Assembly (NCBI RefSeq): GCF_901827185.1
Contig: NZ_LR594673.1
Span: 62,001 to 126,000 of the forward strand
Source: Variovorax sp. PBL-E5
GTDB lineage: Bacteria > Pseudomonadota > Gammaproteobacteria > Burkholderiales > Burkholderiaceae_C
Reading direction: 5' to 3'
Length of the DNA stretch: 64,000 nucleotides
Below, piece after piece: positions 46,199-54,984 of the stretch; position 1 is the first letter of the stretch, and every line of letters starts with the position of its first letter. The notes under the pieces were generated by a model. It saw only the letters and a list, made by a program, of their open reading frames with translations, was not told the DNA's origin and searched no databases. A program made the position numbers and the translations under genes.

Positions 46199-47023
46199 AT
46201 GAAACGTCCTCCCCTGATCGTCGCGCTGCACTACGGCATGCTGATCGCGCTGGCCGTGCTGTGCGTCGCGCCGATTGCAATCATCTTCGCCACCAGCCTT
46301 CGCCAGCAGGTGCAGATCTTCGCCGCGCCGCTCGACTTCATCTTCACGCCGACGCTGGAAAACTACCGCGCCGTGCTGCAGGAAGACAGGTTCAGCAGCT
46401 ATCTGATGAACAGCCTGTTCGTCGGCATCGTCTCGACGGCGGTGACGCTGGTGCTCGGCTGCATGGCGGCCTATGGCCTGGCGCGCTTTCGCTTTCCGGG
46501 CCGGCGCGCGGTGGCCTGCACCACACTGCTGCTGCGCACCGTGCCGCTGGCGGTGCTGGCGATCCCGGTCTTCATGATCTGGAGCCGGTGGCACCTCGTC
46601 AACAGCCTGTGGGGGCTGGTGCTGCTGTACGTGGCGGTGAACCTGCCCTTCACCATCTGGCTGCTCTACGGCTTCGTGCTGCAGGTGCCGATCGAGCTGG
46701 AAGAGGCCGCGGCCATCGACGGTTGCGGCCCGGTCAAGGTGTTCGTCAAGGTGCTGCTGCCGCTGATGGCGCCGGGGCTGGCGGCGGCCTCGATCTTCAC
46801 CTTCCGCATCGCGTGGAACGAATTCATCCTGGCGCTGGTGCTGACCGACCGCCACACCCGCACGCTGCCGGTGGCGGCCTCGCTTTTCATCACCGATCTC
46901 GGTGTGGACTGGGGCAAGGTCATGGCGATGGGCAGCCTGATCGCGATTCCGCCGCTGATCTTCACCTTCGTCGCTGCGCGGCAAATCATCACCGGGCTCA
47001 CGGCCGGTGCAGTCAAGGGATGA
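46199..47023 (+). CDS. ABC sugar-type permease (MalG/UgpE-like)
   Basis: A 274-residue membrane protein with about six hydrophobic segments. The EAA loop is EEAAAIDGCGPVKVFVKVLL. The N-terminal ALHYGMLIALAVLCVAPI is typical of the MalG class. It follows the MalF-like gene by 12 bp and is followed by a second binding protein after 4 bp. Confidence 0.92.
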   Translation: MKRPPLIVALHYGMLIALAVLCVAPIAIIFATSLRQQVQIFAAPLDFIFTPTLENYRAVLQEDRFSSYLMNSLFVGIVSTAVTLVLGCMAAYGLARFRFPGRRAVACTTLLLRTVPLAVLAIPVFMIWSRWHLVNSLWGLVLLYVAVNLPFTIWLLYGFVLQVPIELEEAAAIDGCGPVKVFVKVLLPLMAPGLAAASIFTFRIAWNEFILALVLTDRHTRTLPVAASLFITDLGVDWGKVMAMGSLIAIPPLIFTFVAARQIITGLTAGAVKG

Positions 47024-47027
47024 CGAC

Positions 47028-48437
47028 ATGCCGAACCCGCCCGCCACCTTGCGCCGCAGGGCGCTGATCCAGGCCGCTGCCGCGTACGGCGCCATCGGGT
47101 CGATGCCCGCGGCGCGCGCACAGGGCGTGTGGGACAAGCTGCGCGGGCAGACGCTGTGCGTGAGCTATCCCGGCCCGCACCCGCACTACGACGCGGCCGA
47201 GCAGCTCTTCGGCGACTTCACGCGGGCCACCGGCATCCGGATCGAGCGCGACCGCGCGCCCTACCTCGACATGAAGGCGCGGCAGCTGGCCGCCATGCGC
47301 AAGCCCGAGGGCGACTACGACGTCGTCACCTACCTGATCGCGTGGAAGACCGAGTACGTCAAGCAGGGTCTGCTGCGCCCGCTCGACGACATGCTGGACG
47401 ATCCGCGGCTGGCGATGGCCGACTACGATTTCAAGGACCTGATCCCCGCGTACGTGCAGGCCATCGGCCGGGTCGGCGGCCCGAAGATGTATTTGCCCGG
47501 ACCGGGCGCGCGGCTGTACGGCTTGCCCTACGGCGCGGAAACCAGCGTGCTCGGTTTCCGGCGCGACATCCTCGAGCGGCGGAAGCTGCAGGTGCCTTCC
47601 ACCTACGACGAGCTGCTGCGCGCCTGCGAGCTCATCCGCGACAAGGAAAAGATCGCCGGCGTCGCCTCGCGCTCGCAGGCCGGCCACCAGATCACGCATG
47701 CCTGGCTGCTGCACCTGTCGCCCTTCGGCGGCCAGGTGTTCGACGCCGGCTTCAGGCCGGTGCTGCACGAGGAGCCCGGCATCCGGGCCGCCGAGACGCT
47801 GGCCCGCCTGGTCGAGACCGGCCCGGTCCCGGCCGGCAAGGCCGGCTTCGACGAGATGCAGGCCGCGTTCCTGAACGGCGAGTGCGCGTTCTATCTCGAC
47901 ACGCTGGCCGTCATGGGTCCGGCCAAGGATCCCAAACGCTCGAAGGTGGCGGACAAGGTGGCCTACGCGATGCATCCGAGCGGCACGCGTCTGTCGGGCC
48001 AGACCGGCGGCTTCGGCCTCGCGATTCCGAAGAACGCGCGCCATCCCGAGGCCGCCTGGGTGTTCCTTCAGTGGCTCACGAGCAAGGCCAACGACCTGCG
48101 GGTCGCGACGCTCGGCGGCAACACCGCCCGCTGGTCGACGCTGGCCAATGTGGACTTCAAGATCAGGAATCCCGAGCAGGGCATCCTGCCCTTCGCGCTG
48201 CGCGCGGCCAATCCCGACTGGCGGCCGCTGATTCCCGAATGGGACGAGATGAGCAAGGACATCATCGGCCAGGCCTTGCCCGATGTGTTGACGGGCCGGC
48301 GCACGGCGCGCGACGCGCTGGTCTCCACCGTGCCCCGGCTCGAATCGCTGCTGCGAAGCGGCGGCTGGATCGGGCCGCCCGAGGCGGCGGCGGCGGCGCG
48401 ACGAACGCCCGCGCGCGCGCTGGAGAAGCGGACATGA
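47028..48437 (+). CDS. Second extracellular solute-binding protein family 1
   Basis: A 469-residue binding protein. The N-terminus has LRRRALIQAAAAYGAI, an RR-containing signal that may use the Tat route, then a cleavage site near ARAQ. It shares long stretches with the protein at 43933: HPHYDAAEQLFGDFTRATGI, RLYGLPYGAETSVLGFRRDI, QAGHQITHAWLLHL and ANPDWRPLIPEWD. The two are paralogues in a single operon. The pair may extend the range of ligands handled by one permease. Its stop overlaps the lactonase start (ATGA). Confidence 0.92.
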   Translation: MPNPPATLRRRALIQAAAAYGAIGSMPAARAQGVWDKLRGQTLCVSYPGPHPHYDAAEQLFGDFTRATGIRIERDRAPYLDMKARQLAAMRKPEGDYDVVTYLIAWKTEYVKQGLLRPLDDMLDDPRLAMADYDFKDLIPAYVQAIGRVGGPKMYLPGPGARLYGLPYGAETSVLGFRRDILERRKLQVPSTYDELLRACELIRDKEKIAGVASRSQAGHQITHAWLLHLSPFGGQVFDAGFRPVLHEEPGIRAAETLARLVETGPVPAGKAGFDEMQAAFLNGECAFYLDTLAVMGPAKDPKRSKVADKVAYAMHPSGTRLSGQTGGFGLAIPKNARHPEAAWVFLQWLTSKANDLRVATLGGNTARWSTLANVDFKIRNPEQGILPFALRAANPDWRPLIPEWDEMSKDIIGQALPDVLTGRRTARDALVSTVPRLESLLRSGGWIGPPEAAAAARRTPARALEKRT

Positions 48438-49384
48438 CGCATCCCATGCAGGAAGCGGCTGCCGGCATCGAGGTGTTCGACCCTCGCCTGGCGCCCATCG
48501 TCGCGGGCGCACGCCTGGAGAAACTGTGCACCGGCGCGCGATGGAGCGAGGGCCCGGTGTGGATGCACGAGGACGGCGCCGTGCTGTGGAGCGACATTCC
48601 GAACGACCGCATGCTGCGCTGGTCCGAAGCCGACGGCATGAGCGTGTGGCGCACCGGCGTCGAGTTCACCAACGGCCACACGCGCGATCTCGGCGGCGAC
48701 CTGCTGCACTGCTCGCATGGCCAGCGTGCCATCGTGCGCACGCGCGTGTCGGCTGGCGGCGTGCGGGCCGGCACGCCCGACGAGATCGTGGTCGACCGCT
48801 ACCTCGGCAAGCGTCTCAACTCGCCCAATGACATCGTGGTGAAGCGCGACGGCACGATCTGGTTCACCGATCCGCCCTACGGCATCGCGAGCAACCACGA
48901 AGGCCACAAGGCAGAGCGCGAACAGCCGGCCAACTTCGTGTTCCGCTTCGATCCGTCGAGCGGTGTTCTCGACGCCATGACCGACGCCGCGCAGGAACCC
49001 AACGGACTGGCCTTCTCGCCCGACGAATCGTTGCTCTATGTCAGCGACACCTCGGCCGCGATGCGCAGCGACGGCAGCGGCCACCATCGCCTGATGGTGT
49101 TCGAGGTGCGCGGCGGCGCGCTCGCCAACGCGCGCGTGTTCGCCGAGGTCGCGCCCGGCCTGCCCGATGGCTTCCGCCTCGACGCGCAGGGTTGGATCTA
49201 CACCAGCAGCCTCGACAGCGTGCAGGTCTACCACCCCGACGGCTCGCTGCTGGGCAAGATCCGCGTGCCCGAGAAGGTGGGCAATCTCACCTTCGGCGGC
49301 GCGCAGCGCGACCAGCTCTACATCGCGGCGAGCAGCTCGCTCTACCGCATCACGCTTCGTACCGAAGGAATCCAACGCCCATGA
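48434..49384 (+). CDS. SMP-30/gluconolactonase/LRE family lactonase
   Basis: A 316-residue beta-propeller hydrolase. Metal and active-site positions of the family are seen: E in ARWSEGPVW, N-D in LNSPNDIVV, N in QEPNGLAFSPD, and D in GLPDGFRLDAQG. It should hydrolyse a sugar lactone to an aldonic acid. It is coupled to the second binding protein (ATGA) and, at its own end, to the propeller gene at 49381. No signal peptide is evident, so it acts in the cytoplasm. Its product could be the type of sugar acid used by the cluster at 37238-41387, though the two are not one operon. Confidence 0.9.
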   Translation: MTHPMQEAAAGIEVFDPRLAPIVAGARLEKLCTGARWSEGPVWMHEDGAVLWSDIPNDRMLRWSEADGMSVWRTGVEFTNGHTRDLGGDLLHCSHGQRAIVRTRVSAGGVRAGTPDEIVVDRYLGKRLNSPNDIVVKRDGTIWFTDPPYGIASNHEGHKAEREQPANFVFRFDPSSGVLDAMTDAAQEPNGLAFSPDESLLYVSDTSAAMRSDGSGHHRLMVFEVRGGALANARVFAEVAPGLPDGFRLDAQGWIYTSSLDSVQVYHPDGSLLGKIRVPEKVGNLTFGGAQRDQLYIAASSSLYRITLRTEGIQRP

Positions 49385-50310
49385 CACGCGAGATCCTGTT
49401 GCTGGTGGAGAAATGCAGCCACTGCTTCAGCTACTACGACATCGACAGCGGCGAGCGGCTGCACAGCATCCTGCTCGACGAGTTTCCGCACGAGTTCGTG
49501 GTCGATGCGGCGACGCGCTACGCCTACGTCGGGCACTACGGCGTCGAGACCTCGGGCCACCTGGGCGCGGGCGGCACGCGCATCTTCCAGATCGACCTGG
49601 CCGCGCGCCGGCTCGCGCGCAGCATCGACATCGCGCCTTTCAACCGCCTGCACGGCATGCAGATGGACGCGCAGGGACGCCTCTACGCGCTGAGCGAGGA
49701 GCGCGCGCAGCTGGTGGTGCTCGACCATCCGGAGCGCGACAGCGCGCCATCCCGCGCGGTGCCGAGCGGCGGCATCAAGAGCCACCTGTTCGCGCTGACG
49801 CGCGACGGGCAGACGGCTTACGTGATGAACCTGCTCTCGCACACCGTGACCCGGGTGCGGCCGCACGATGCCACCGTCGCGCCGCTCGCCTGCTCGCCGG
49901 GCCAGAAGCCCGAGGGCTATGCGCTGTCGGCCGACGAGAAGACGCTCTACGTCACCAACCGCTGGAGCCACACGCTCGCCGCGATCGACACCGCGACGAT
50001 GAAGGTGCTGCGCGAAGCGCCCTCGCGCGAGGATGCGACGCGGCTCTATCTGCATCGCGACGGGCGGCTGCTGGTCACCAACTACGGCGAGCGCAGCCTC
50101 TCGGTGGTCGATCCGGCGAGCCTGAAGGAGATGGCCCGCATCCCGATGGCGGCACGCGCGATCGCACTCAGCTTCCATCCGAGCCGGCCGCTCGCCTTCG
50201 TGAGCCAGGACGATGATCGGATCGGCTGTTTCAACATGCAGACGCTGGCCTTCGAGCGCTTCATCGCCACCCAGCGCGAGCCGGATGTCTCGCGCGTGGT
50301 GATGCTATGA
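49381..50310 (+). CDS. YncE-like beta-propeller protein of unknown function
   Basis: A 309-residue protein starting at the ATG that overlaps the lactonase stop. Repeated blades such as GYALSADEKTLYVTNRWSHT, LFALTRDGQTAYVMNLLSHT and RLYALSEERAQLVVL show a seven-bladed YncE/lactonase-like propeller. There is no signal peptide. The N-terminus has an unusual CSHC motif (KCSHCFSYYDIDSG), which could bind a metal. It may be a second lactonase or a scaffold. I do not recognise a specific family. Confidence 0.75.
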   Translation: MTREILLLVEKCSHCFSYYDIDSGERLHSILLDEFPHEFVVDAATRYAYVGHYGVETSGHLGAGGTRIFQIDLAARRLARSIDIAPFNRLHGMQMDAQGRLYALSEERAQLVVLDHPERDSAPSRAVPSGGIKSHLFALTRDGQTAYVMNLLSHTVTRVRPHDATVAPLACSPGQKPEGYALSADEKTLYVTNRWSHTLAAIDTATMKVLREAPSREDATRLYLHRDGRLLVTNYGERSLSVVDPASLKEMARIPMAARAIALSFHPSRPLAFVSQDDDRIGCFNMQTLAFERFIATQREPDVSRVVML

Positions 50311-50317
50311 ATGCCGC

Positions 50318-50632
50318 CTATCGGCCGGGCCCGTGCGCCGCGATGGATTCTGTGGCGCCGCCCTTTCTCATCGTGATCGCATGGAACGGGCAGACCACGG
50401 CGCAATCGCTGCAGCCCGTGCACCGATCGGCCTCGTGCAGCACCGACGACTTGCGCCATTGCACGACCTCGAGGCTGAGCAGGTGGATGTCGCAGGCGGC
50501 GACGCACCAGCCGCAGCCCGTGCAACGCGCCGTGTCGACATCGGGCAGCCAGCCGGGCCGGTGCGGCCGGGCCGGCGGGCGAAGCGATCCGGCCGAGTCA
50601 TCGACGGGGGCGCCGCGCATGGGTTCGTCCAT
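50318..50632 (-). CDS. Two-cluster [4Fe-4S] ferredoxin-like protein
   Basis: A 104-residue protein with two complete iron-sulfur motifs. The first is C37-x2-C40-x2-C43-x3-C47 (CTGCGWCVAAC) and the second is C71-x2-C74-x2-C77-x3-C81 (CTGCSDCAVVC). These would carry two [4Fe-4S] clusters for electron transfer. The N-terminal 36 residues are proline-rich and disordered-looking. It ends 8 bp after the convergent propeller gene. A 72-residue ORF lies just upstream on the same strand. The partner enzyme is not in this window. Confidence 0.9.
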   Translation of the reverse strand: MDEPMRGAPVDDSAGSLRPPARPHRPGWLPDVDTARCTGCGWCVAACDIHLLSLEVVQWRKSSVLHEADRCTGCSDCAVVCPFHAITMRKGGATESIAAHGPGR

Positions 50633-50667
50633 CGCTCAGGTCCGGTTGCGATGGTTCGCGTGATGCT

Positions 50668-50886
50668 TCACCAGAAGCGCCACCACGGGCGCCGCCGCAG
50701 GCGCAGCGCCAGCGGCCGTGTGTCGAGGCGATCCAGAAGGTCGGCCGCGGCGCCGAAGCGGCTCTGCGCCTCACCCTCGGGCGCGCGGGCGAACTCGGAG
50801 GGCCGGCCGTCGGATCGAACGTTGCCACGGGGCCGATCGGCAGGCGCGGGCGCATCGTGGGCTGAGAGGGTGCCGAAGTCGGTCAT
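50668..50886 (-). CDS. Small hypothetical protein
   Basis: A 72-residue frame starting at ATG 50886, 35 bp upstream of the ferredoxin gene and on the same strand. It has an acidic, proline-containing N-terminus and a basic aromatic end, LRLRRRPWWRFW. No domain is recognised. Its position suggests it is a leader gene of the ferredoxin operon; whether it is translated is uncertain because the region is GC-rich and other frames are also open. Confidence 0.4.
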   Translation of the reverse strand: MTDFGTLSAHDAPAPADRPRGNVRSDGRPSEFARAPEGEAQSRFGAAADLLDRLDTRPLALRLRRRPWWRFW

Positions 50887-51011
50887 GGCCCTATTTTGGC
50901 GCCTGTTCCGGCAGGACGCAGCGTCATGGCCGGATGGGCGGCGCGTCATAGGGAAAATACTTTCCGCATGGATGGCCGATACTCTCGTTCGACCGACCCA
51001 CCGCCGACCTC

Positions 51012-52145
51012 ATGACCCGACTTGACGACCCCCTGCACGATGCCGAGATCGGCTCGCGCGACAGCACCCTCGACACCACCCGCATCGACGACGTGCGCAT
51101 CGGCGCGGTGCGCCCGCTGATCACGCCCGCGCTGCTGCAGGAGCGCGTGCCGGTGCGCGACGACACGCTCGCGCTGGTGGAAGCCAGCCGCGCCGCGATC
51201 GCCGACGTGCTGCACGGCCGCGACGACCGGCTGATCGTGATCGTCGGACCCTGCTCGATCCACGACCACGACCAGGCGCTCGAATACGGCCAGCGCCTGA
51301 AGGAGGTCGCCGATGCGCTGCAGGACGACCTGCTGATCGTCATGCGCGCCTACTTCGAGAAGCCGCGCACCACGGTCGGCTGGAAGGGCTACATCAACGA
51401 CCCGCACCTCGACGGCAGCTTCGCGATCAACGAAGGACTCGAGCGCGCGCGCCGCCTGCTGCTGGAACTGACCACGATGGGCCTGCCCACCGGCACGGAG
51501 TTCCTCGATCTGCTCAGCCCCCAGTTCATCGCCGACCTGATTGCCTGGGGCGCGATCGGCGCCCGTACCACGGAAAGCCAGAGCCACCGCCAGCTCGCCT
51601 CGGGACTGAGCTGCCCGGTCGGCTTCAAGAACGGCACCGACGGCAGCATCAAGGTCGCGGCCGATGCGGTCCTCGCGGCACGCGCCGCGCACGCCTTCAT
51701 GGGCATGACGAAGATGGGCATGGCCGCGATCTTCGAAACGCGCGGCAACCAGGACTGCCACGTGATCCTGCGCGGCGGCAGGGCGCCCAACTATGCGGCC
51801 GCCGACGTGGCGGCGAGCTGCGAGGCGCTGCAAGCCGCCGGCCTGCGCCCGCAGGTCATGATCGACGTCTCGCACGGCAACAGCAGCAAGCAGCACGCGC
51901 GCCAGATCGTCGTCGCGCACGAGGTGGCGGCGCAGATCGCGGCGGGCGAGCATCGCATCACCGGCGTGATGATCGAGAGCCACCTCGAAGAAGGGCGGCA
52001 GGACCTCGTGCCGGGCACGCCGCTCCGGCACGGCGTGTCGATCACCGATGCATGCATCGGCTTTTCGCAGACCGTGCCGGTGCTGCAGGCGCTGGCTTCG
52101 GCGGTTCGGGCGCGGCGAAGTTCATCGCCTGCGCCCGGACGCTGA
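51012..52145 (+). CDS. aroG: 3-deoxy-7-phosphoheptulonate synthase (class I DAHP synthase)
   Basis: A 377-residue enzyme of the AroF/G/H type. It condenses phosphoenolpyruvate and erythrose-4-phosphate to DAHP, the first step of the shikimate pathway. Signatures include IVGPCSIHDHDQALEYGQRL, MRAYFEKPRTTVGWKG, GARTTESQSHRQLASGLSCP and DVSHGNSSKQ. This is the aromatic-feedback-regulated class; which aromatic acid inhibits it is not decided by eye. Its stop codon lies in the loop of a perfect hairpin at 52133-52153. Confidence 0.95.
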   Translation: MTRLDDPLHDAEIGSRDSTLDTTRIDDVRIGAVRPLITPALLQERVPVRDDTLALVEASRAAIADVLHGRDDRLIVIVGPCSIHDHDQALEYGQRLKEVADALQDDLLIVMRAYFEKPRTTVGWKGYINDPHLDGSFAINEGLERARRLLLELTTMGLPTGTEFLDLLSPQFIADLIAWGAIGARTTESQSHRQLASGLSCPVGFKNGTDGSIKVAADAVLAARAAHAFMGMTKMGMAAIFETRGNQDCHVILRGGRAPNYAAADVAASCEALQAAGLRPQVMIDVSHGNSSKQHARQIVVAHEVAAQIAAGEHRITGVMIESHLEEGRQDLVPGTPLRHGVSITDACIGFSQTVPVLQALASAVRARRSSSPAPGR

Positions 52146-52153
52146 GTCCGGGC
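52133..52153. terminator. Perfect 8-bp hairpin between convergent genes
   Basis: GCCCGGAC, loop GCTGA, GTCCGGGC. The DAHP synthase stop codon (TGA) is in the loop, and the convergent lipoprotein gene ends 24 bp further on. The downstream T-run is weak (TTTCTTG), so it could act as a bidirectional terminator or mainly protect mRNA ends. Confidence 0.6.
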
Positions 52154-52176
52154 CCGGCGCTTTCTTGCGGCGACGA

Positions 52177-54099
52177 CTACTTGAAATAGTAGCTCTGGAT
52201 ATTGCGCCGATAGCGGTCCGGCGATTCCACCCACATCGTGCTCGATGCGACCTGCGGGTCGGCGAGGAAGTTCAGGGTGGTGCTGACCGTGCCGGCCGCG
52301 GCCGGCAGCACCGAGGTCTCGACCTGATCGACGGGCGCGAACGCGGCATCCTGGCGCCGCATCTGCACGGTGGCCTGGCTCAGCGGATAGACGTTGCTGG
52401 CCGAGAAGGCCAGCGTTCCCGACGTGAAGCTGTTGAAGGCGGTGACCGTGTCCGGTGCGATGACCGGGAACACCCCGGGGGCCGCGGCCTCGGCCAGGGT
52501 CAGCGGGCGGCGCTGGACCTTCATGCGGTAGGCGCCGTCGGGGGTGCCGGTCGGCATCACGACCTGGGTGCCGGCGCTGTCGTAGGCCTTCAGCGTGTAG
52601 ACCGAATCGTCCGGGATCGCGGCAATGGCCGCATCGCCGAGAACGGTGGTCGCGCCCGGGCAGTCCGAGGCCATCACATAGGTCTCGATGCCCCGGCCGA
52701 CGATCTTCCATCGTTCGCCCGGCACGGGCTCCTCGTAGCGCAGCCCGCCGGCGGGCAGGCCGGCGCCGGTCACGAGGATGTACTTGATCGTGCCGCCGTT
52801 GTTGGCGTTGTTGCGGTCCACGATGTTGAACTCGATGCCGGTGTCCGTGCAGGTGACCGCGCTCGCGCCCGGCATGCCATGGTGGAGCGACGTGGTGGCG
52901 AACCAGTCGAGGTCGAGGTCGCGCTGGTCGCCGTGCAGCCGCCAGATGCCGTCGGTGCCCTTGCGAATCTTCCAGTCCTCGATGCGGCCGAGTTCGATGC
53001 CCTGGCCGGTCTTGGGTGTCAGCGAGACGTGCGCGGTGATCTTGGTCGGGTCGCTGTAGTCGATCTGGTGAATCTCGATGTCGGTGAACGAGATGCCGAT
53101 GAAATCCGAAGCCTGGATGAATTGATTGAGCCAGGTTGCGCGGTTCTGGTCGTTCCACATGAAGGTGCTGGTCATCAGCGGCGAGAGATCCGACGAGTTC
53201 GGCAGGCCGGTCGCGAACTTGGCGGAGAAGTCTTCCAGCACCTTCTTCACGAGCGCCTGGTCGGACAGGCCGGTGACGACGTTGTCGCTGCTCAAGGTGG
53301 CCGGCGAGGGCTCGGCGGCCGCCTGCTTCGACAGGTCGTCGAGCACCGTGATCGCGTTGAGGATGTTGGAGATGGTCGCCGTGTTGGCCGCCGTGTCGTA
53401 CTGCACGCGGATCACGTCGAGCGCCTTGTCGATCGGGTCGGCGAGCGGCGTGAAGGTGCCGTGCAGCAGATCGATGGCCGCGTCGACGCCGAGGGCGGTC
53501 AGCACGGGCAGCAGCTTCTCCTTCAGCTTGCTGACCTCGGCATCGACCAGCGCCTTGCTGGCCAGACCGGCATTGCCGCTCTGGTCGAACTTGTCGAAGT
53601 AGTTCGCCGCGATCTGCCCCGCGATGTTGGAGACGACCAGGTTGGTCAGCTGCGTGATGTTGATCTTGCCGTCGATGTCGGCCTCGGTCGCGACCGAGTG
53701 GACGGTCACGGTCATGCCGTTGACCGTGCCCTCGGCGCGGAAGACGAAGGGCGCCGTCATCCCGCCGACATCGACCGTGTAGGCGCCGTTGGTGCCGATC
53801 GGGGACATCCGGGTGGCACCGAGGGAGTCCTTCACCGTGACGGAGCCCACCAGCGGTGCGCCCATCGCGGCGACGCCGGAGATCTGCGCGCCCGTGGCGG
53901 CAACGCCGCCTGCGTTGTCGCTGTTGCCGCCAGTGCCCGTCCCGGTTCCATTGCCGCCGCCGGTCTCTGCGAGACTACCGAACCCGGCGAGGCTGCCGCT
54001 GCCGCCATTGCCGCCGCCTCCGCCGCCGCAGGCGGCCAACGATGCCGCCAGCGCCAGGCTTGCGTATTTGAACTTCCAACGTGCTGCTGATTTCTTCAA
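52177..54099 (-). CDS. Large lipoprotein of unknown function
   Basis: A 640-residue protein with a lipobox LAASLAAC, so Cys-24 or so is lipidated, followed by a Gly-rich spacer (GGGGGGNGGSGS). The next region (about 70-140) looks like a carboxypeptidase-regulatory-type beta domain with ISGVAAMGAPLVGSVTVKDS. The remainder is mixed alpha/beta with no family I recognise. It is likely an outer-membrane or periplasmic lipoprotein. It is transcribed towards the DAHP synthase gene and away from the response regulator at 54290. Confidence 0.85.
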   Translation of the reverse strand: MKKSAARWKFKYASLALAASLAACGGGGGGNGGSGSLAGFGSLAETGGGNGTGTGTGGNSDNAGGVAATGAQISGVAAMGAPLVGSVTVKDSLGATRMSPIGTNGAYTVDVGGMTAPFVFRAEGTVNGMTVTVHSVATEADIDGKINITQLTNLVVSNIAGQIAANYFDKFDQSGNAGLASKALVDAEVSKLKEKLLPVLTALGVDAAIDLLHGTFTPLADPIDKALDVIRVQYDTAANTATISNILNAITVLDDLSKQAAAEPSPATLSSDNVVTGLSDQALVKKVLEDFSAKFATGLPNSSDLSPLMTSTFMWNDQNRATWLNQFIQASDFIGISFTDIEIHQIDYSDPTKITAHVSLTPKTGQGIELGRIEDWKIRKGTDGIWRLHGDQRDLDLDWFATTSLHHGMPGASAVTCTDTGIEFNIVDRNNANNGGTIKYILVTGAGLPAGGLRYEEPVPGERWKIVGRGIETYVMASDCPGATTVLGDAAIAAIPDDSVYTLKAYDSAGTQVVMPTGTPDGAYRMKVQRRPLTLAEAAAPGVFPVIAPDTVTAFNSFTSGTLAFSASNVYPLSQATVQMRRQDAAFAPVDQVETSVLPAAAGTVSTTLNFLADPQVASSTMWVESPDRYRRNIQSYYFK

Positions 54100-54289
54100 T
54101 TCCTGCTCCAGTTTCCAAAAGATGCTTGTGTGCGATCGATGCGCCTTCTGAAGGGCACGGTCGGCGCCCCCTGGAAACTACCGGCAGCCGAATGCAGGGA
54201 CATCCGCAGTTCATGGGGTACCCCATGTGCATATGTCACGATCGGGCGTGCGAACATTCGATGCCTGCCCCAGGAGCTGTTGTCTGCCG

Positions 54290-54958
54290 ATGCCGATCCC
54301 CCGAGCCCCCGTCAGCGTTGCCCTCGTCGAGGACGACCCGGGCATGCGCGCGCGTTTCGAACGCGTCATCCGTGCCGAGCCCAGCCTGCGCTTCGCCTTC
54401 GGGGCATCGACGGCCGGCGAACTGCTCGAGTGGTTTGCGAACAACGCGGTCGATGTGCTGCTCGTCGATCTGGGGTTGCCGGACTGCTCGGGCCGGGAGG
54501 TCATTCGACGCTGCCGCGATCTGCAGCCGGCCTGCGCGATGATGGTTCTCACCATCTTCGGCGATGAGATGAACATGCTGAACGCGTTCGAGGCCGGCGC
54601 CGGCGGCTACCTGCTGAAGGACGGGACGGAAGCCGACCTGGCCGCGCACGTGCTGAGCCTGCATGCGGGCGGCTCGCCGATGTCGCCGATCATCGCGCGC
54701 CAATTGCTGGTGCGGTGGCAGGGCCGCACCGAGGCGCCGAAGGCCGATGTGCTGCCTGCGAGCGACGCCCTGTCGCCGCGCGAGAGCGAGGTGCTGGCGC
54801 TGGTCGCGCGCGGCTTCACCTACGCCGAGACGGCCGAACGCATGGGCATCCTGCTCTCCACGGTGCAGAGCCACGTGCGCAACATCTACGGCAAGCTGGA
54901 CGTGCACAACAAGGCCGAGGCCGTTTTCGAGGCCAGGCAACTCGGCCTGCTGCGCTAG
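54290..54958 (+). CDS. NarL/FixJ-type response regulator
   Basis: A 222-residue regulator with a receiver domain (ED at residues 14-15, acceptor D in VLLVDLGLPD) and a C-terminal LuxR helix-turn-helix (LSPRESEVLALVARGFTYAE, then ILLSTVQSHVRNIYGKL). ATG 54290 is chosen because the longer frame from 54227 adds non-conserved residues. It is followed at once by a HisKA_3 kinase and is almost certainly its partner. Confidence 0.92.
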   Translation: MPIPRAPVSVALVEDDPGMRARFERVIRAEPSLRFAFGASTAGELLEWFANNAVDVLLVDLGLPDCSGREVIRRCRDLQPACAMMVLTIFGDEMNMLNAFEAGAGGYLLKDGTEADLAAHVLSLHAGGSPMSPIIARQLLVRWQGRTEAPKADVLPASDALSPRESEVLALVARGFTYAETAERMGILLSTVQSHVRNIYGKLDVHNKAEAVFEARQLGLLR

Positions 54959-54984
54959 TGCTGCCGCAGGCCGGTTGCCAGGTG

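Noticed and set aside
51012..52145. Possible link of DAHP synthase to the neighbouring catabolic genes.
   Set aside because: It is a housekeeping aromatic biosynthesis gene with its own spacing and a terminator. No neighbour suggests a secondary-metabolite role.
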